Shown here piece by piece: positions 54,072-64,000 of a DNA stretch of 64,000 nt. The notes under the pieces were generated by a model. That model worked only from the letters and a program-made list of their open reading frames with translations. It had not been told where the DNA came from and did not search any database. The position numbers and the translations under genes are program-made. The stretch comes from Balamuthia mandrillaris (taxonomy: Eukaryota; Discosea; Longamoebia; Balamuthiidae). Positions within the stretch are counted from its first letter, which is position 1; every line of letters starts with the position of its first letter. The stretch spans positions 62,001 through 126,000 of the forward strand of contig JAVKOQ010000093.1 in NCBI GenBank assembly GCA_031835245.1, given 5' to 3'.

Positions 54072-55309
54072 ATGAGCAGCAACAAAAGAAAGAGGGAACC
54101 GAGCGAGACGGAAGGCAACAAGGCTTCGACTGCTGACCAGCATGAAGCTCAGACGAAAGGAAAGAAAAAAGGAGCTTCCGCCGCAGTGAAAAGTAAAAAA
54201 AATAATAATAACAATTCGGAGGCCAAACAAAACAAGAGGGCAAGGATTGCTGGGGAGGAGGCCGCCGCAGCCCAAGAGAACAGCAAGAATAAACAAGAGC
54301 GAGAAGGAGCCAACCACAAGGGTCACCACAAAACGGAGCAAAAGCCGAAAGGAGGACACCAACCACCACAAACCTCAGAGGACAAAGCGGATCAACAGCA
54401 AACCCCAAAGAATAAGAAGAAAAAGAAGAAGCAGGGACAGCCAAAGGAGCAGCAGAGCAAAGCAGCGGAGGAGAAAGCGAAAGGGGAGGAGGCAAGCTAT
54501 GAGGAGGAGAGGTTGCGTCTGGAGCGCATCGTGGAAGAGTCGGCCAACACCCCGGAGGCCCGTCACCTCAGCGACCTGCGCCACCAGCTGACCAAAGACA
54601 CGCTGGACATTATTCACACGCGCATGCCACAAAAGATGCTGCGTTTGGACTTGTTGTGGAAGGTTTGTCTTTCACTTCTTTGCTCCTTTCTTTCTCTTTC
54701 CTTCTTGCCCGCTTCTCTTCTTTCTATTTTGCTTCTTCATTCTTCATTCTTTTATCTTCTTCTTTCTTTGCTGCTTTGCTGCCTTGCTTTCTTCTTTCTT
54801 CTTTCTTCTTTCTTCTTTCTTCTTTCTTCTTTCTTCTTTCTTCTTTCTTCTTTCCTCTTTCTTCTTTCTTCTTTCTTCTTTCTTCTTTCCTCTTTCTTCT
54901 TTCTTCTTTCTTCTTTCTTCTTTCTTCTTTCTTCTTTCTTCTTTGTAGCACTGCTCCCAAGCTCACGCTTTGTATATCGACATTTCAGCAATTCATCAAG
55001 GAGAGAGCTGCGGAAGAAAAACACGTTCTTCCCTCACAACCAAGAGAAGAAGAAGAAGAAGAAGAAGAAGAAGAAGAAGAAGAAGAAGAAGAAAAGGAGA
55101 AAGAAAAAGAAAACAAGAAGGGAGAAGAAGCAGTGGCGCATCATCCTTCCAACGACCGAACGTTGGAGCTGGTGGCGCTGCTGAAGCGTGAAGTAGTGGA
55201 GCTGATGGAGATGGTGAGCACCGTCCGGACGTGGGTCTGCTTCAACATCGCGCCCGTCAGCCATGCTCAAAACTTTGAATCTGCTGTACAGGTTAGTATT
55301 CTTTTTCTT

Positions 55310-55356
<47 letters not shown>

Positions 55357-55861
55357 ATTCACACGCAAACATTTAAAAAAAAAACAGCTGGAAATAGTAT
55401 CAGAGATGGAAGTGGTAACCATGTCCGGCCAAATCATCCTCAGCACGCTTCAAGGCTTCCTGGTGCACCGCGCCTTGCTCATCGAGCACGAGCAAAGGCA
55501 TCCCGCCGTGGAGGACTTTGAGCGAGCATTGCCCCGCATGGACGAGGAGCAACGCATGTCGATGGAGCGATGGATTCGTGACTTTAGCAACATGTACTCA
55601 CTCCTTCACGACCTCATCGACAAGAACTTGAAGAACCTCACCAACAGAGCCAAACGAAGAGACAGCTTGACTTCTTCCTCTTCCACTCTTCGAAGATCCA
55701 ACTCGAGTAACAATCTTTCGGGATCAACAGGAGGAACGAATGGGAGAAGAGCAGGAGGAAGAGGAAGAAGTACTGGAGGAAGAGGGGGAGGAAGGGCGGC
55801 TGGCGGCAGAGGCTCCAGGCCTTACTACAATTCCTCTGATTACTCTTCTATCTATCTGTAG
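54072..55861 (+). CDS. PA28/REG-like proteasome activator with extended ends
   Basis: Three exons (54072-54662, 54989-55291, 55388-55861), 455 residues. Residues about 140-200 and 260-420 fit the PA28 fold: THPSNDRTLELVALLKREV (PA28 NxxLLALVKPEV), TWVCFNIAP, FESAVQ (FGVAIQ), VHRALLIEHEQRHPAVEDF (ALVHERDEAAY) and YSLLHDLIDKNLKNL (YAELYHIISSNLEKI). PA28 rings cap the 20S proteasome and open its gate. Two features are odd. The N-terminus carries about 130 Lys/Glu/Gln-rich residues with a KRKRE nuclear signal. The C-terminus, which in PA28 inserts into the proteasome, is extended by about 70 residues of Ser and RGG-rich sequence (GGRGRSTGGRGGGRAAGGRG), ending SSIYL. An acidic (GAA)n loop lies between exons' helices, where PA28 has its homolog-specific loop. 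Confidence 0.75.
54789..54942 (+). repeat. (TTCTTTC)n array, intronic
   Basis: About 22 copies of a 7-base TTCTTTC unit just before the intron 1 acceptor region of the PA28-like gene, with two C/T variants. The last copies lead to TTTGTAG, but the acceptor that keeps frame is CATTTCAG at 54988. Confidence 0.9.
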
Positions 55862-55940
55862 TCAGCCTGAGTTTGCTAAGCTTCATTTCTGTTCCATAGA
55901 AAAGAAACAAATCGCAGTTGCACCTTTAACTTGTTCTTTG

Positions 55941-57085
55941 TCATTGTGTTGAAGAAGAGAGAGAAGATGTAGAATACATGACGTCGGTGCGAACGAGGTA
56001 CTTGATGCCCTGTAGGACGGCCATGCCTTGATGCAAGTTTTCGTGACGAAAGACCAACGCTCTTCCTGTTTTGGGTTTGACATCTACTCCTTCGCTTGTT
56101 TTTTCTGTCTGTGTTGCCGAAGAAGAAGAAGAAGAAGAAGAAGAAGAAGAAGAAGAAGAAGAAGAAGAAGAAGAAGAAGAAGAAGAAGAAGAAGAAGAAG
56201 AACAAAAAGAGCAAGAAGAAGAACAAGAAGAAGAGCAAGAAGAAGGAGAAGAAAGTTGAGGAAAACGAGTGGCGCCGCCTTCAAAGTCGTCGTTGAGGTA
56301 AAGTATGAAGGTAAAGTGGCTCTGTTGTTGCGGGGGTAGGTCCTCTTTCCCTTCTTCTGGCTCCGGGTAGACCACAGAATCCACGTGCGGTGCAAAGTTT
56401 TGGCCCTTTTCATACTTGTAGAACTGGTTCGGAGAGAGAAGTGAGAATAGCGAACAAAAGAACGAGAGAAGCAGAGAAGAGAGCAAGAGAAAGGAAGAAC
56501 GAGAGAAGACGCAAAATGAAGCCAAAGAGAGAAAGGGTTGGTACCCGGAACAGAGGAAAGAGTCCGACCGCCGTTCTTCCTTCTGTTAGCAAGGCAGAAA
56601 GCGAGTTGAGGTGAGCAGTCTGAGGAGAGGACACAAAAAAGGGAGGTGCTGACAAAGGACGAACCAACGACAGGAGGCAACAGCGGTTCCACCAACTTCC
56701 AAAGCGCTTCCGACAAGGCAGGGAACTTCTCCAAGACCCGCTGGTTGTCTCGGATGTCCTTGCGCACAACGTTGTCCTCGTGCTCGACGGACCACACGGT
56801 GGCCGGCTCGAAGCCGTTGCCCTCCCCACGCTCTATGAGGGCTCGGCACTCGGCGGGAGAGAGCACGTCGTCGATGAGGAAGACGTTGTCCTCCTGCTGC
56901 CCGTCGACCTGCGATTTGCGCAGCGGCCGGCCGGCGTGGTCGAGCGGCGGAAGCGCCTGTCCCTCCGGAGCGACGTAGACGGGAGGGAAGTACTTGCCCT
57001 GAAACTCTGGCTGTTCTACTTTTTTGCTTGTCCTGGCAGAAAGGACGGCGGCGGCTAGGCAAGCAGAAGAAGAAGAGGCTTCCAT
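55941..57085 (-). CDS. Second prolyl 4-hydroxylase-like 2OG-Fe(II) dioxygenase, with poly-Ser insert
   Basis: Three exons (57085-56665, 56582-56545, 56423-55941), in phase, 313 residues. Exon 1 holds FLIDDVLSPAECRALIERGE, the usual entry helix of the P4H fold. The joins give FPLFRFYKYEKGQNFAPHVDS with iron ligands His166/Asp168, then FILYLNDDFEGGATRF, then HENLHQGMAVLQGIKYLVRTD with the distal His and the 2-oxoglutarate-binding Lys. Between GGATRFPQL and the distal His lies a run of about 30 Ser, plus Cys/Ser repeats, coded by TCT triplets (56119-56200). It sits in a loop, so the fold could survive. No signal peptide. It shares order and motifs with the gene at 14735 but is clearly diverged, so this is an old duplication. 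Confidence 0.86.
56119..56200 (-). repeat. (TCT)n coding array, poly-Ser
   Basis: GAA repeats on the plus strand, about 27 units, giving an uninterrupted serine run in the hydroxylase. Confidence 0.92.
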
Positions 57086-58327
57086 AGTTTCGCTTTCTGT
57101 TCTTTTCGATTTGTCATTTCTTTCAGCTTTCCCATTTTTTTAACAATTATTATTGATAATTTTCAATTTTTAACCTAATTTGTGATAGAATTGTGGATAG
57201 TTTCGGTTTTCTTCAATTTTTTTACAATATTTTCGATTGTTTGAGTTTATTCCGGCTATTTTGGAAATTATTATTCCCGTCCACACAGAGAGACTCAAGC
57301 AAGCGGTTCCCGTCATTCTCCAGTTTGTAGCCTCACTTCGGTTTGGTTTTCCCCTGCCCCAGGGGCTGTATCAGGGTAAGAACATCACTTCCAATAACGA
57401 AAGTATGTTCAACACATGTCAAGCCGGGGACGGACGCAACCGCTTTGGCTACGATCTTCATGAGCGTTCTCACCAACCCTCCGTAATGGTAACCCTGGCA
57501 ATCTTCAACACCTTCTGGTAATATGCGACGAAGGGTTGCAACTCCGTGGAGCGGATTCTCCAATCCATTGGCGCCCAAACGGACCGATACTTCATGCGTC
57601 TCTTCGCGGGCTTTAGTTTTCTTTTATTGTTTTTTTTTTTCTACGCAGAAAAACACTGATTACTTTTTGTGACGGCCTCACTAGAGCTAGATATCTAATG
57701 GTACGGACTAATGTCAGACTGCTTGTTTGTTTGTTTGTTGTTTAGTCAATGCTTTTATGCTTTTTCCTCTGTGGTTAACTCTGACCAATACCGCAGGAAT
57801 TGTGCTGCATGACTTCCAAACTCTCTATCATTGCTCTACCTCCGAAACCGGATCCCCGGCGGTTGAATTCCGCAGGACAGGAGGAACCACTGCCAACAGA
57901 CGTTGTCCCCAGCAGCCGAATGATGGCCGTGCGGTGCTACCCCCAGTGAGGATGACTTCTTTATGCATTCTCTTCATTTCGGTGGCGTAGAACGCAGGTA
58001 AAAAGAGAGAGAAAGAGAGAAAGAGAGAGAGAGAGAGAGCAGAGAGAGAGAGAGAGAGAGAGAGCGAGCGTTACCGCCAATAAACCAATGCATGTATTTT
58101 TGATTTTTGATTGGTGTTTTGAGTTATCAATCTCCGATCACTTCAGGAAGCTTACGTCATGTTAATAAATTACCCACGACGACATGAAAAGGTCGTCACC
58201 CGAAATACAAAAAATAAACAAAAACGAAAAGGAAGAAAAAGGAGAAAGAGAAGAGAAGCCGGTGTAACCGTAACGCAATTTTTTCTGGTACCATCTCATT
58301 TCGTAGAAACCTGCAGCACCCAGCGCC
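57086..58327. other. 1.2 kb region without a recognisable gene
   Basis: 57086-57240 is AT-rich promoter-like DNA for the hydroxylase. 57240-57600 and 57740-57960 have more balanced composition and read as fragments of protein on both strands, but I could find no motif, start or intron pattern; they may be relics of an element. A (GA)n array lies at about 58003-58064. Confidence 0.4.
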
Positions 58328-61300
58328 ATGGAACGAGGAGAAGAAGAAATGGAAAATGGTGGCCTGGGGGAGGAGGCCGCGACAGAAGCAGAGGGAGGAG
58401 CAGTAGTCAACGCGACCGACGTGGAGGGAATGTTTGACCGCAGTATTACTGTTGAAGAAAAAACAACAGGAGGAGGAGGAGAAGGCAACGAAGAAGACGA
58501 GGACGAAGAAAAACAAGAGGAAGAACAAGAACAAAAACAAGAGCCAGAACGAGAAGGGCAGATGGAGGAAGAAGAACATGGAGCCCAGGAACGAGGACAA
58601 AAAGAAGAGATGGAACTTGAGGACCGACCACAACAGCAAGAAGAAGCCACAGAAGAGGGAGAGGGCTTCATGTTGCTCGAAAGTGAGAATAATAGAAGTG
58701 GCGACGAAGGCACAGAGGAACGGCAAGAGGGACCACGGACAGGAGAGGAGGAACAGAAGAAACTGTCAGAGACACAAGAGGAGGAGGAGGAGGAAGAGGA
58801 AGAGGAGGAGGAGGAGAAAGAAACACAAGAACTGGACCACAAGTTAGAAGCAGTAGAACATGAGAAAGAAGAAGAAACAGTGTCTGAACTAGAGCCACAA
58901 CAGAAAACCAAAACGCAACAAATATGTACAGATGAAAAAGGACAAGAAAAAGGCCAAGGAATTGGACAAATGGAACGAGAGCAAGAAGAAGGAGGAAGAG
59001 GAGAAGAAGCACAAAAAGAAAAGGAAGAAGAAAAACAACAAGAGCAACAACACAAAGAAGAACATGAACATGAACATGAACATGAACATGAACATGAACA
59101 TGAACATGAACATGAACATGAACATGAACAAGAACAAGAAGAACGAGAACAACAACAACAAGCAGTAGAGAAACAACAAGAGCAAGAGGAAGAGGAACAG
59201 AAGTAACAAGAGGAAGAGGAAGAGGAAGAGGAAGAGGAAGAGGAAGAGGAAGAGGAAGAGGAAGAGGAAGAGGAAGAGGAAGAGGAAGAGGAAGAGGAAG
59301 AGGAAGAGGAAGAGGAAGAGGAAGAGGAAGAGGAAAGGAAGGAAGAGGAAGAGGAAGAGAAGAGGAAGAGGAAGAGGAAGAGGAAGAGGAAGAGGAAGAG
59401 GAAGAGGAAGAGGAAGAGGAAGAGGAAGAGGAAGAGCAAGAGCAACAACAGAAGCAAGAGCAAGAGGACCAAGAGCAAGAACAAGCGCAAGAGGACCAAG
59501 AGCAAGAGCAAGAGCAAGAACAAGCGCAAGCGCAAGAGCAAGAACAAACGCAAGAGGACCAAGAGGAAGAGCAAGAGCAAGAGCAAAAGGAAGAGCAAGA
59601 GCAAGAGCAAGCGCAAGCGCAAGAGCAAGAACAAAGAGGAGAAAGAGCAAGAGCAAGAGCAAGAGCAAGAGCAAGAGCAAGAGCAAACAAGAGCAAGAGC
59701 AAGAGCAAGAGCAAGAGCAAGAGCAAGAGCAAGAGCAAGAGCAAGAGCAAGAGCAAGAGCAAACAGAGCAAGAGCAAGAGCAAGAGCAAGAGCAAGAGCA
59801 AGAGCAAGAGCAACAAAAACGAGGAGAAGTAGAAGAAGAACAAGAAGAAGAAGAAAGAGACGAACATGAACAAGAAGAAAGAAGAGCAGTGGAACAAGAA
59901 GAAAGCAAAACAACAACGCAAGAAGTGCAACAAGCAGAAGAAGACTTTGAAGAAAACGAACATATAGCTAATATTGAAGACGAAAGACAAGGCATCATTA
60001 TTAAGGAACAAACAGAAGCTCCACCAGTAGAAGCAGTACCTCACAAGCACGAAGAAGGGGAAAAAGTAACTACAAGAGAGGAAGAACAAGAAGAAGACGC
60101 AGAAGGAGAGGAAGAACACGAAAATGAACTTGTTGAACGATTAAATGAAGAAGAAAAAGGACATGAACTCGACGACGACCACGATGATGAACAAAAACAG
60201 CAGATAGAAAGCATGAACGAAGAGAAAGAAGAAGCTGCGGTAGTCGCAGAGGAGACAACTAATAAGAACGAAGAAAGAGACAAAGAAGAAGCTAGTGAAC
60301 AAACAACGAAAGTCAGAAAACTAAGTCACAGACCTCCTTTGACGCCGGAAGAGCTTCAACGGCTAGAAGAAGTTCGTCAACGTTGGAGGAAGCAACTGGA
60401 AGAACAAGAAAAGCTTCAACGCATCGAAGAACAGAGACAAAGACAAATGGAGAAGCTGATGGAGGTCTGTCGTCATATGCAACAAAAACAACTCATTCCA
60501 CCACATCTGCAACAGCCACAACAATTACAAAACGAAGAAGACAGCAACAAGAAAAAGAGAAAGAAGGAGAAAGAGGAAAGGAGGAAGGAGGAAAAGAGGG
60601 AGAAGAAGAGAAAGGCGATGGCAGCGATAGCTGCAAAGTCAAAGCTTAAGAAAAGCAAAAAGGAGAAAGCCAAAGAAAAGACGAAAGAAAAGAATCCGTT
60701 CAGCTTGAACCTAAGCGGACTGTTGCTGTTGGATCAGGAAGAGGAGGAAGAGGAAGACGAGGAAAAGTCATCATTGAAATCGAAAATGAATGCGTTGCTG
60801 TCGCCAAGAGCCAAGTTTGGACTTGCAAAGTCCAGTGGAGCCTCTAGTGGCGTTTATGCAAGCAGTCATGCTTTTACTGCTCGCCCATATGTTGATGATG
60901 GTCCGTCATCATTCTTTCTGCTTTCTTAGTTGTTGTTATGCCCATATTCGTTAATCTTTATATGCTGGTTTCTCACATAATGAAAACAGAAGAGGAAGAA
61001 GAGAGCAAAGCAAACGGCAAGTCTAAGGCAAAGACAAGAGCCCTATTCAGCAAGTCCAGAGCAAAGACCTATTCAACTACTCTTCCAGACCTTGGTCCTT
61101 ACACCCAAAACGAAACTGAAGAGCAAGGAGATGATGAAGGGAAAGCCAAAAAGAAGCTATCTACCAGCGGAGATGATCAACCTACTCGCATACCGAGCAA
61201 GAAACAACGACGAAGAGGCAGTACTTTGACTTCTACTTCATCTGCATCCTTCTCGTTATCTACTTCTTCCTCTTCTTCTGTTGTTTCTTCTGCTTCTTTT

Positions 61301-63463
61301 CCGTCTTTAATCACCTCCTCCTCTTCTGTTTCTTCTACCTCTTTATCTCTGTCTTTATCCATGGATGCCTCCTCAGAATCACTTCTCACGTCTTCTTCCT
61401 CTTCTTCTGCCATTCCTTCTTATTCGAATCCTTCCTCTGCTTCATCCTCACCTCGAGGGGGATCTTCCATCAGCAGAAAGAAGAAAAAGAAGTTGTTGAT
61501 GCGAACAGCATCCAAAGATGATTTGGACGCCTCCTCGTTGCTTGTCAGCAGAAGAAAGCACCGTCTTCTCGTCGACCCTCAACTTACTTCCGCCAACTCC
61601 TCCAATTCTGATGTAACCTTGTCATCATCAGAATTATCACCTTCTTCTTCATCATCATTAACATCTACTACCTCTCGTTTGTCTCCTCGTTCTTCTGTAC
61701 AACCTACTTCTTCCATTGCTTCAGCCTCTGCCTCCCCCGCTTCTTCTTCTTCTTCCTCAACGGACGACAGGAAAAGAAAAGGTTCTCCAGGACCACACGT
61801 TTATCGCATTCACAACCCCAATCCCAACAATAACAACCACAAAGGACGTCATCTTCGCAGTAAAACAGAAGATGATCTTCACTTGTTAATGCTGTTGAAG
61901 CGAAGGAGGAAAACAGCGCATGGAGCCCAACAAGAGAAGTCAAATACTTCAGAATTTTCGTCCCCTCCTTCTTCATCTTCTCCTTCTTCTTCAGGAGATA
62001 GAAAAAGAGGATTTTCCATTATTCATTTCGTTGGAAAGAAAGAGAAAGACAAAAGCGGCACTTTCGAAAAAGTTTCTCCTCGTTCTTCAACTACCGCCAA
62101 GTTTTCTTTGGCTTCTTCTGAAATACCAGCGACGAGAAAGAAAGAAGAGAAAAAGGAAAAGAAGAAACAGGAAGAACCAGAAGCAGAAGAGGAAGACACG
62201 ATGATCATATTTTCCGAAGAAAATGAAGCGGTGGTCGTTGCCAACTCTCATATGTACAACTACGACAGTGTTCGGTTTTCAAACAACACCATAAAGACCG
62301 AAAGAGCGTCAGAACAGCTTATCCACAGCAACAAGTTGAGGATAGAACAATTGGCAGCTATTACCAGCAGTACTAGTGAATGGAACATTGATGACGATGA
62401 CGAGGAAGATAACGAAGAAGAAAAGGAAGGGAAAGCAAAGAAAAAGCAAACGAACAAGAGTAAAGCCAAACTTCATGATACAAAAGAAGCAGGAGAAGCA
62501 GAAGAGACGCAAAGCGCACAAGATCTTCTCAACAAATACTTTTCTCCTCGTGGACAACGGAATCAAGAACAAAAACAAGAAACAGAAGTGGAAGAAGAAC
62601 ACAAAACCAAAACTAAGTCGACCACAGCAACAAAAGCAACGAAACATGAACATCATCATCAACCCAAAGGCAAATCGAAACACGGTGCTCCTAAAAAGAA
62701 GAGAACGGAAGAGGAGAAAGAGGAAAAGAAGGCAAGAAAAGAGATGAGAGAGCTCAACAAGTATTTGAAGGAAGAAGCGGAAAGTGTACTTCTATATTGG
62801 CCTTTTGCCTCATCGTTCGATTATGTTGAAGTTGCGGGACAACAGCAGGAAGAAGAATTGGAGAATGTTGCCTCAACGACGCCATTAATTCTTCAAGAAG
62901 AGAATAGAGGACATAAAGAGGAAGGTCCTACAGCGAAGAAAGCACAACACAAAGACGAAAGAGCATCAAATCGCGAAGAGAAAGAGAATAGTGAAAAACA
63001 ACGCGTTGTAGCAAAGACACAGGTAGAAGAAAGTAAGCAAACTGGAGAAGCAACAGTTGAAAGCCATTCACCGGAGGAGGGAAGATGTGAGAAACCAACT
63101 TACAATGAAGAAACGGTGCCCGAAGTGGAAGGTGAAGGTTGTGAAACAGAAGAGACTAAGGAAGCAAAAGAAAAAGATAAAGAAGAAGAGGAACAAACCA
63201 TGAAAAGGAAAGAAAAAGATGATAAGGAAATTACCGCGTCTCACCCTGCCTCCGCTGTAGCCGACGAAGAGGAGGAAGAGGAGGAAGAACAAGATGAAAA
63301 GGAACGGCGAGAAGCAGCGCCACAGTTATCTCTGGCGGCGCTTACAATGAACCACCCAAACCCTGTCACGAGAGCGAAATCCTTGTTGAGCTCTTTCGGG
63401 GTGGCCGCCGTTTCCGCCAGCCTTGCTGCTTTGCTCACGTTCTACGCCTCCAATCCTTCTTAA
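58328..63463 (+). CDS. Glu/Gln-rich protein with a C-terminal membrane anchor; frame changes inside a repeat array
   Basis: From ATG at 58328 an acidic, Gln/Glu-rich frame runs to a TAA at 59204. A second frame, open from 59169 to 60929, carries on the same kind of sequence. An intron (donor at 60900, GATG|GTCCG; acceptor before 60988) then joins it in phase to a frame ending at 63463 (YVDD|EEEEESK). So one gene is likely, with the frame change explained by an intron with donor GTAACA at 59203, or by an indel in the repeats. The protein has HE and EQ repeats, coiled coils (LTPEELQRLEEVRQRWRKQLEEQ), Lys-rich and Ser-rich blocks, and a hydrophobic end (SFGVAAVSASLAALLTFYA), typical of tail-anchored proteins. 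No enzyme domain is seen. A role as an organelle-surface scaffold is only a guess. Confidence 0.55.
59061..59129 (+). repeat. (GAACAT)n array, Glu-His repeats
   Basis: About eleven GAACAT hexamers coding EHEHEH in the first part of the gene. Confidence 0.92.
59208..59436 (+). repeat. All-purine (GAGGAA)n array, 229 bp
   Basis: Not one pyrimidine on the plus strand over 229 bases. Mirror-symmetric purine tracts of this kind can form triplex DNA. The array has small breaks (AAAGGAAGG near 59335, GAGAAGAGG near 59355). It lies where the reading frame changes. Confidence 0.93.
59641..59815 (+). repeat. (GAGCAA)n array
   Basis: Nearly pure GAGCAA hexamers with two AACAAG/AACAGA breaks that shift the phase of the unit, so the frame reads Glu-Gln in one part and Lys-Ser in another. 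Confidence 0.92.
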
Positions 63464-63565
63464 GACTCCTCTGGGCAAATGGAAAACACCTTCTATGGGA
63501 CCTCCATGTATACATTCACAAACAAGTGCAAGACTTTGTTAAATTATTTGTTGCTTTCGTTTTTG

Positions 63566-63931
63566 TCATAACAACAAGTCTTTGGATCCAAAGGCTGAAG
63601 GAAGAGAGGGGAAAGAAGGGCTCATCATTGGGCTCTGTGGAGAGCCAGCGTGAAGCAGGAGCTCCAGACGAGCATCGGCACGAAGAGCGGCGACGTGCTT
63701 GTCCCTGCACAGCAGAATATCTGGCAGCTTTCGCAACCGCTTGATGCTCTCCGCAGCAACCCCAAAGTCCTCAGCCACAACTCTCCTCAGCTCAGCGATG
63801 GTCCTCCGTTCCAGCATCACTTCCATAAAGTCTTCCCCAAATTCTTCGATTTGTGGGCAACGCACCAGCAGTCGCAACGCTTCTTCGGGCTCTGCCGGTT
63901 GTTCTTCTATGACCGTCTTCGCAGTTGCCAT
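63566..63931 (-). CDS. ANKRD40 C-terminal-like (ubiquitin-like fold) small protein
   Basis: Single exon, 121 residues. The core (about 20-95) matches the C-terminal domain of animal ANKRD40: FMEVMLERRTIAELRRVV, then ESIKRLRKLPDILLCRDKHV, where human has EKIRKLPNTLLRKDKDVARL, and LELLLH. No ankyrin repeats precede it: the ATG at 63931 follows non-coding sequence and the frame is short. In animals this domain is also found alone (ANKRD40CL). Its function is poorly known. The last 20 residues are Ser/Pro-rich. It converges on the Glu/Gln-rich gene, with 102 bp between the stops. Confidence 0.75.
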   Translation of the reverse strand: MATAKTVIEEQPAEPEEALRLLVRCPQIEEFGEDFMEVMLERRTIAELRRVVAEDFGVAAESIKRLRKLPDILLCRDKHVAALRADARLELLLHAGSPQSPMMSPSFPSLPSAFGSKDLLL

Positions 63932-64000
63932 CGTGGTTGGTGCTGTGTTATGAGTCTTGCGAGCGGATTTGACGCGAGGGCTCTCTTGGGATGCTTTCTT

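Noticed and set aside
57860-57880. GGATCC and GAATTC close together, as if a cloning linker
   Set aside because: The flanks do not look like a vector; chance sites are enough.
58162-60119. Long minus-strand Leu/Ser/Cys frames opposite the Glu/Gln-rich gene
   Set aside because: They exist because the array lacks T on the plus strand; they have no start context or domain, and the plus strand has good coding signs.

Overview
This 64 kb window is nuclear DNA of an intron-rich, free-living protist, most likely an amoebozoan (my best guess is a discosean amoeba of the Balamuthia/Acanthamoeba type; this rests on gene content, not on a database match). Supporting signs are: short spliceosomal introns with GT-AG ends and long CT-type pyrimidine tracts; many F-box proteins; one F-box/ankyrin-like protein of the kind shared by amoebae and giant viruses; and clear eukaryotic genes such as NUP133, a PAXBP1-like factor, a PA28-like proteasome activator and an external type II NADH dehydrogenase with EF hands. 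Genes are close together on both strands, often only 100-400 bp apart and commonly divergent. Microsatellites are very frequent, both in introns and inside coding regions (poly-Ser, Glu/Gln arrays).

Layout. 1-401: 5' end of an unknown minus-strand gene. 402-2197: no gene seen, a few small repeats. 2198-9187: ankyrin/RhoGEF/PH/SH3 signalling protein. 9312-11630 (minus): a DUF1877 (YfbM-like) protein that appears to carry a WGR and a SAP domain inside the DUF1877 domain. 13154-14287: secreted protein made of about 45 seven-residue repeats. 14735-16921: prolyl-4-hydroxylase-like 2OG-Fe(II) oxygenase with a 0.4 kb TTCTC array in one intron. 17078-17983 (minus): lipid-anchored, proline-rich protein. 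18214-21828: F-box/WD40 protein. 21998-23886: tandem pair of A20 zinc finger/F-box/Cys-rich proteins. 24017-30178: a type I membrane protein gene broken by a complete Ty1/copia retrotransposon (24775-29224, identical LTRs, TTAAG target duplication). 30397-31904: a DNA cytosine methyltransferase with several lesions, flanked by related direct repeats. 32042-33463 (minus): KCTD-type BTB protein. 33879-34592: isochorismatase-family hydrolase. 34656-42478 (minus): NUP133 with a giant acidic tail. 42713-45396 (minus): 53BP1/Crb2-like tandem-BRCT protein. 45593-46912: F-box plus amoebal ankyrin-like repeats. 47287-50936: PAXBP1/GCFC-like protein. 50993-53844 (minus): NDB-type NADH dehydrogenase. 54072-55861: PA28-like protein. 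55941-57085 (minus): second prolyl-4-hydroxylase-like protein. 57086-58327: no gene recognised. 58328-63463: Glu/Gln-rich protein with a C-terminal membrane anchor. 63566-63931 (minus): ANKRD40 C-terminal-like protein.

The genes do not form one pathway; this is an ordinary mixed chromosomal region. Four things stand out: the nested-domain DUF1877/WGR/SAP protein, the heptad-repeat secreted protein, the young copia insertion that truncates a membrane protein, and the damaged methyltransferase between direct repeats. Exon joins are my own readings, chosen so that phases agree and conserved motifs become continuous. Those stated with coordinates were checked for phase. Others are described as approximate.
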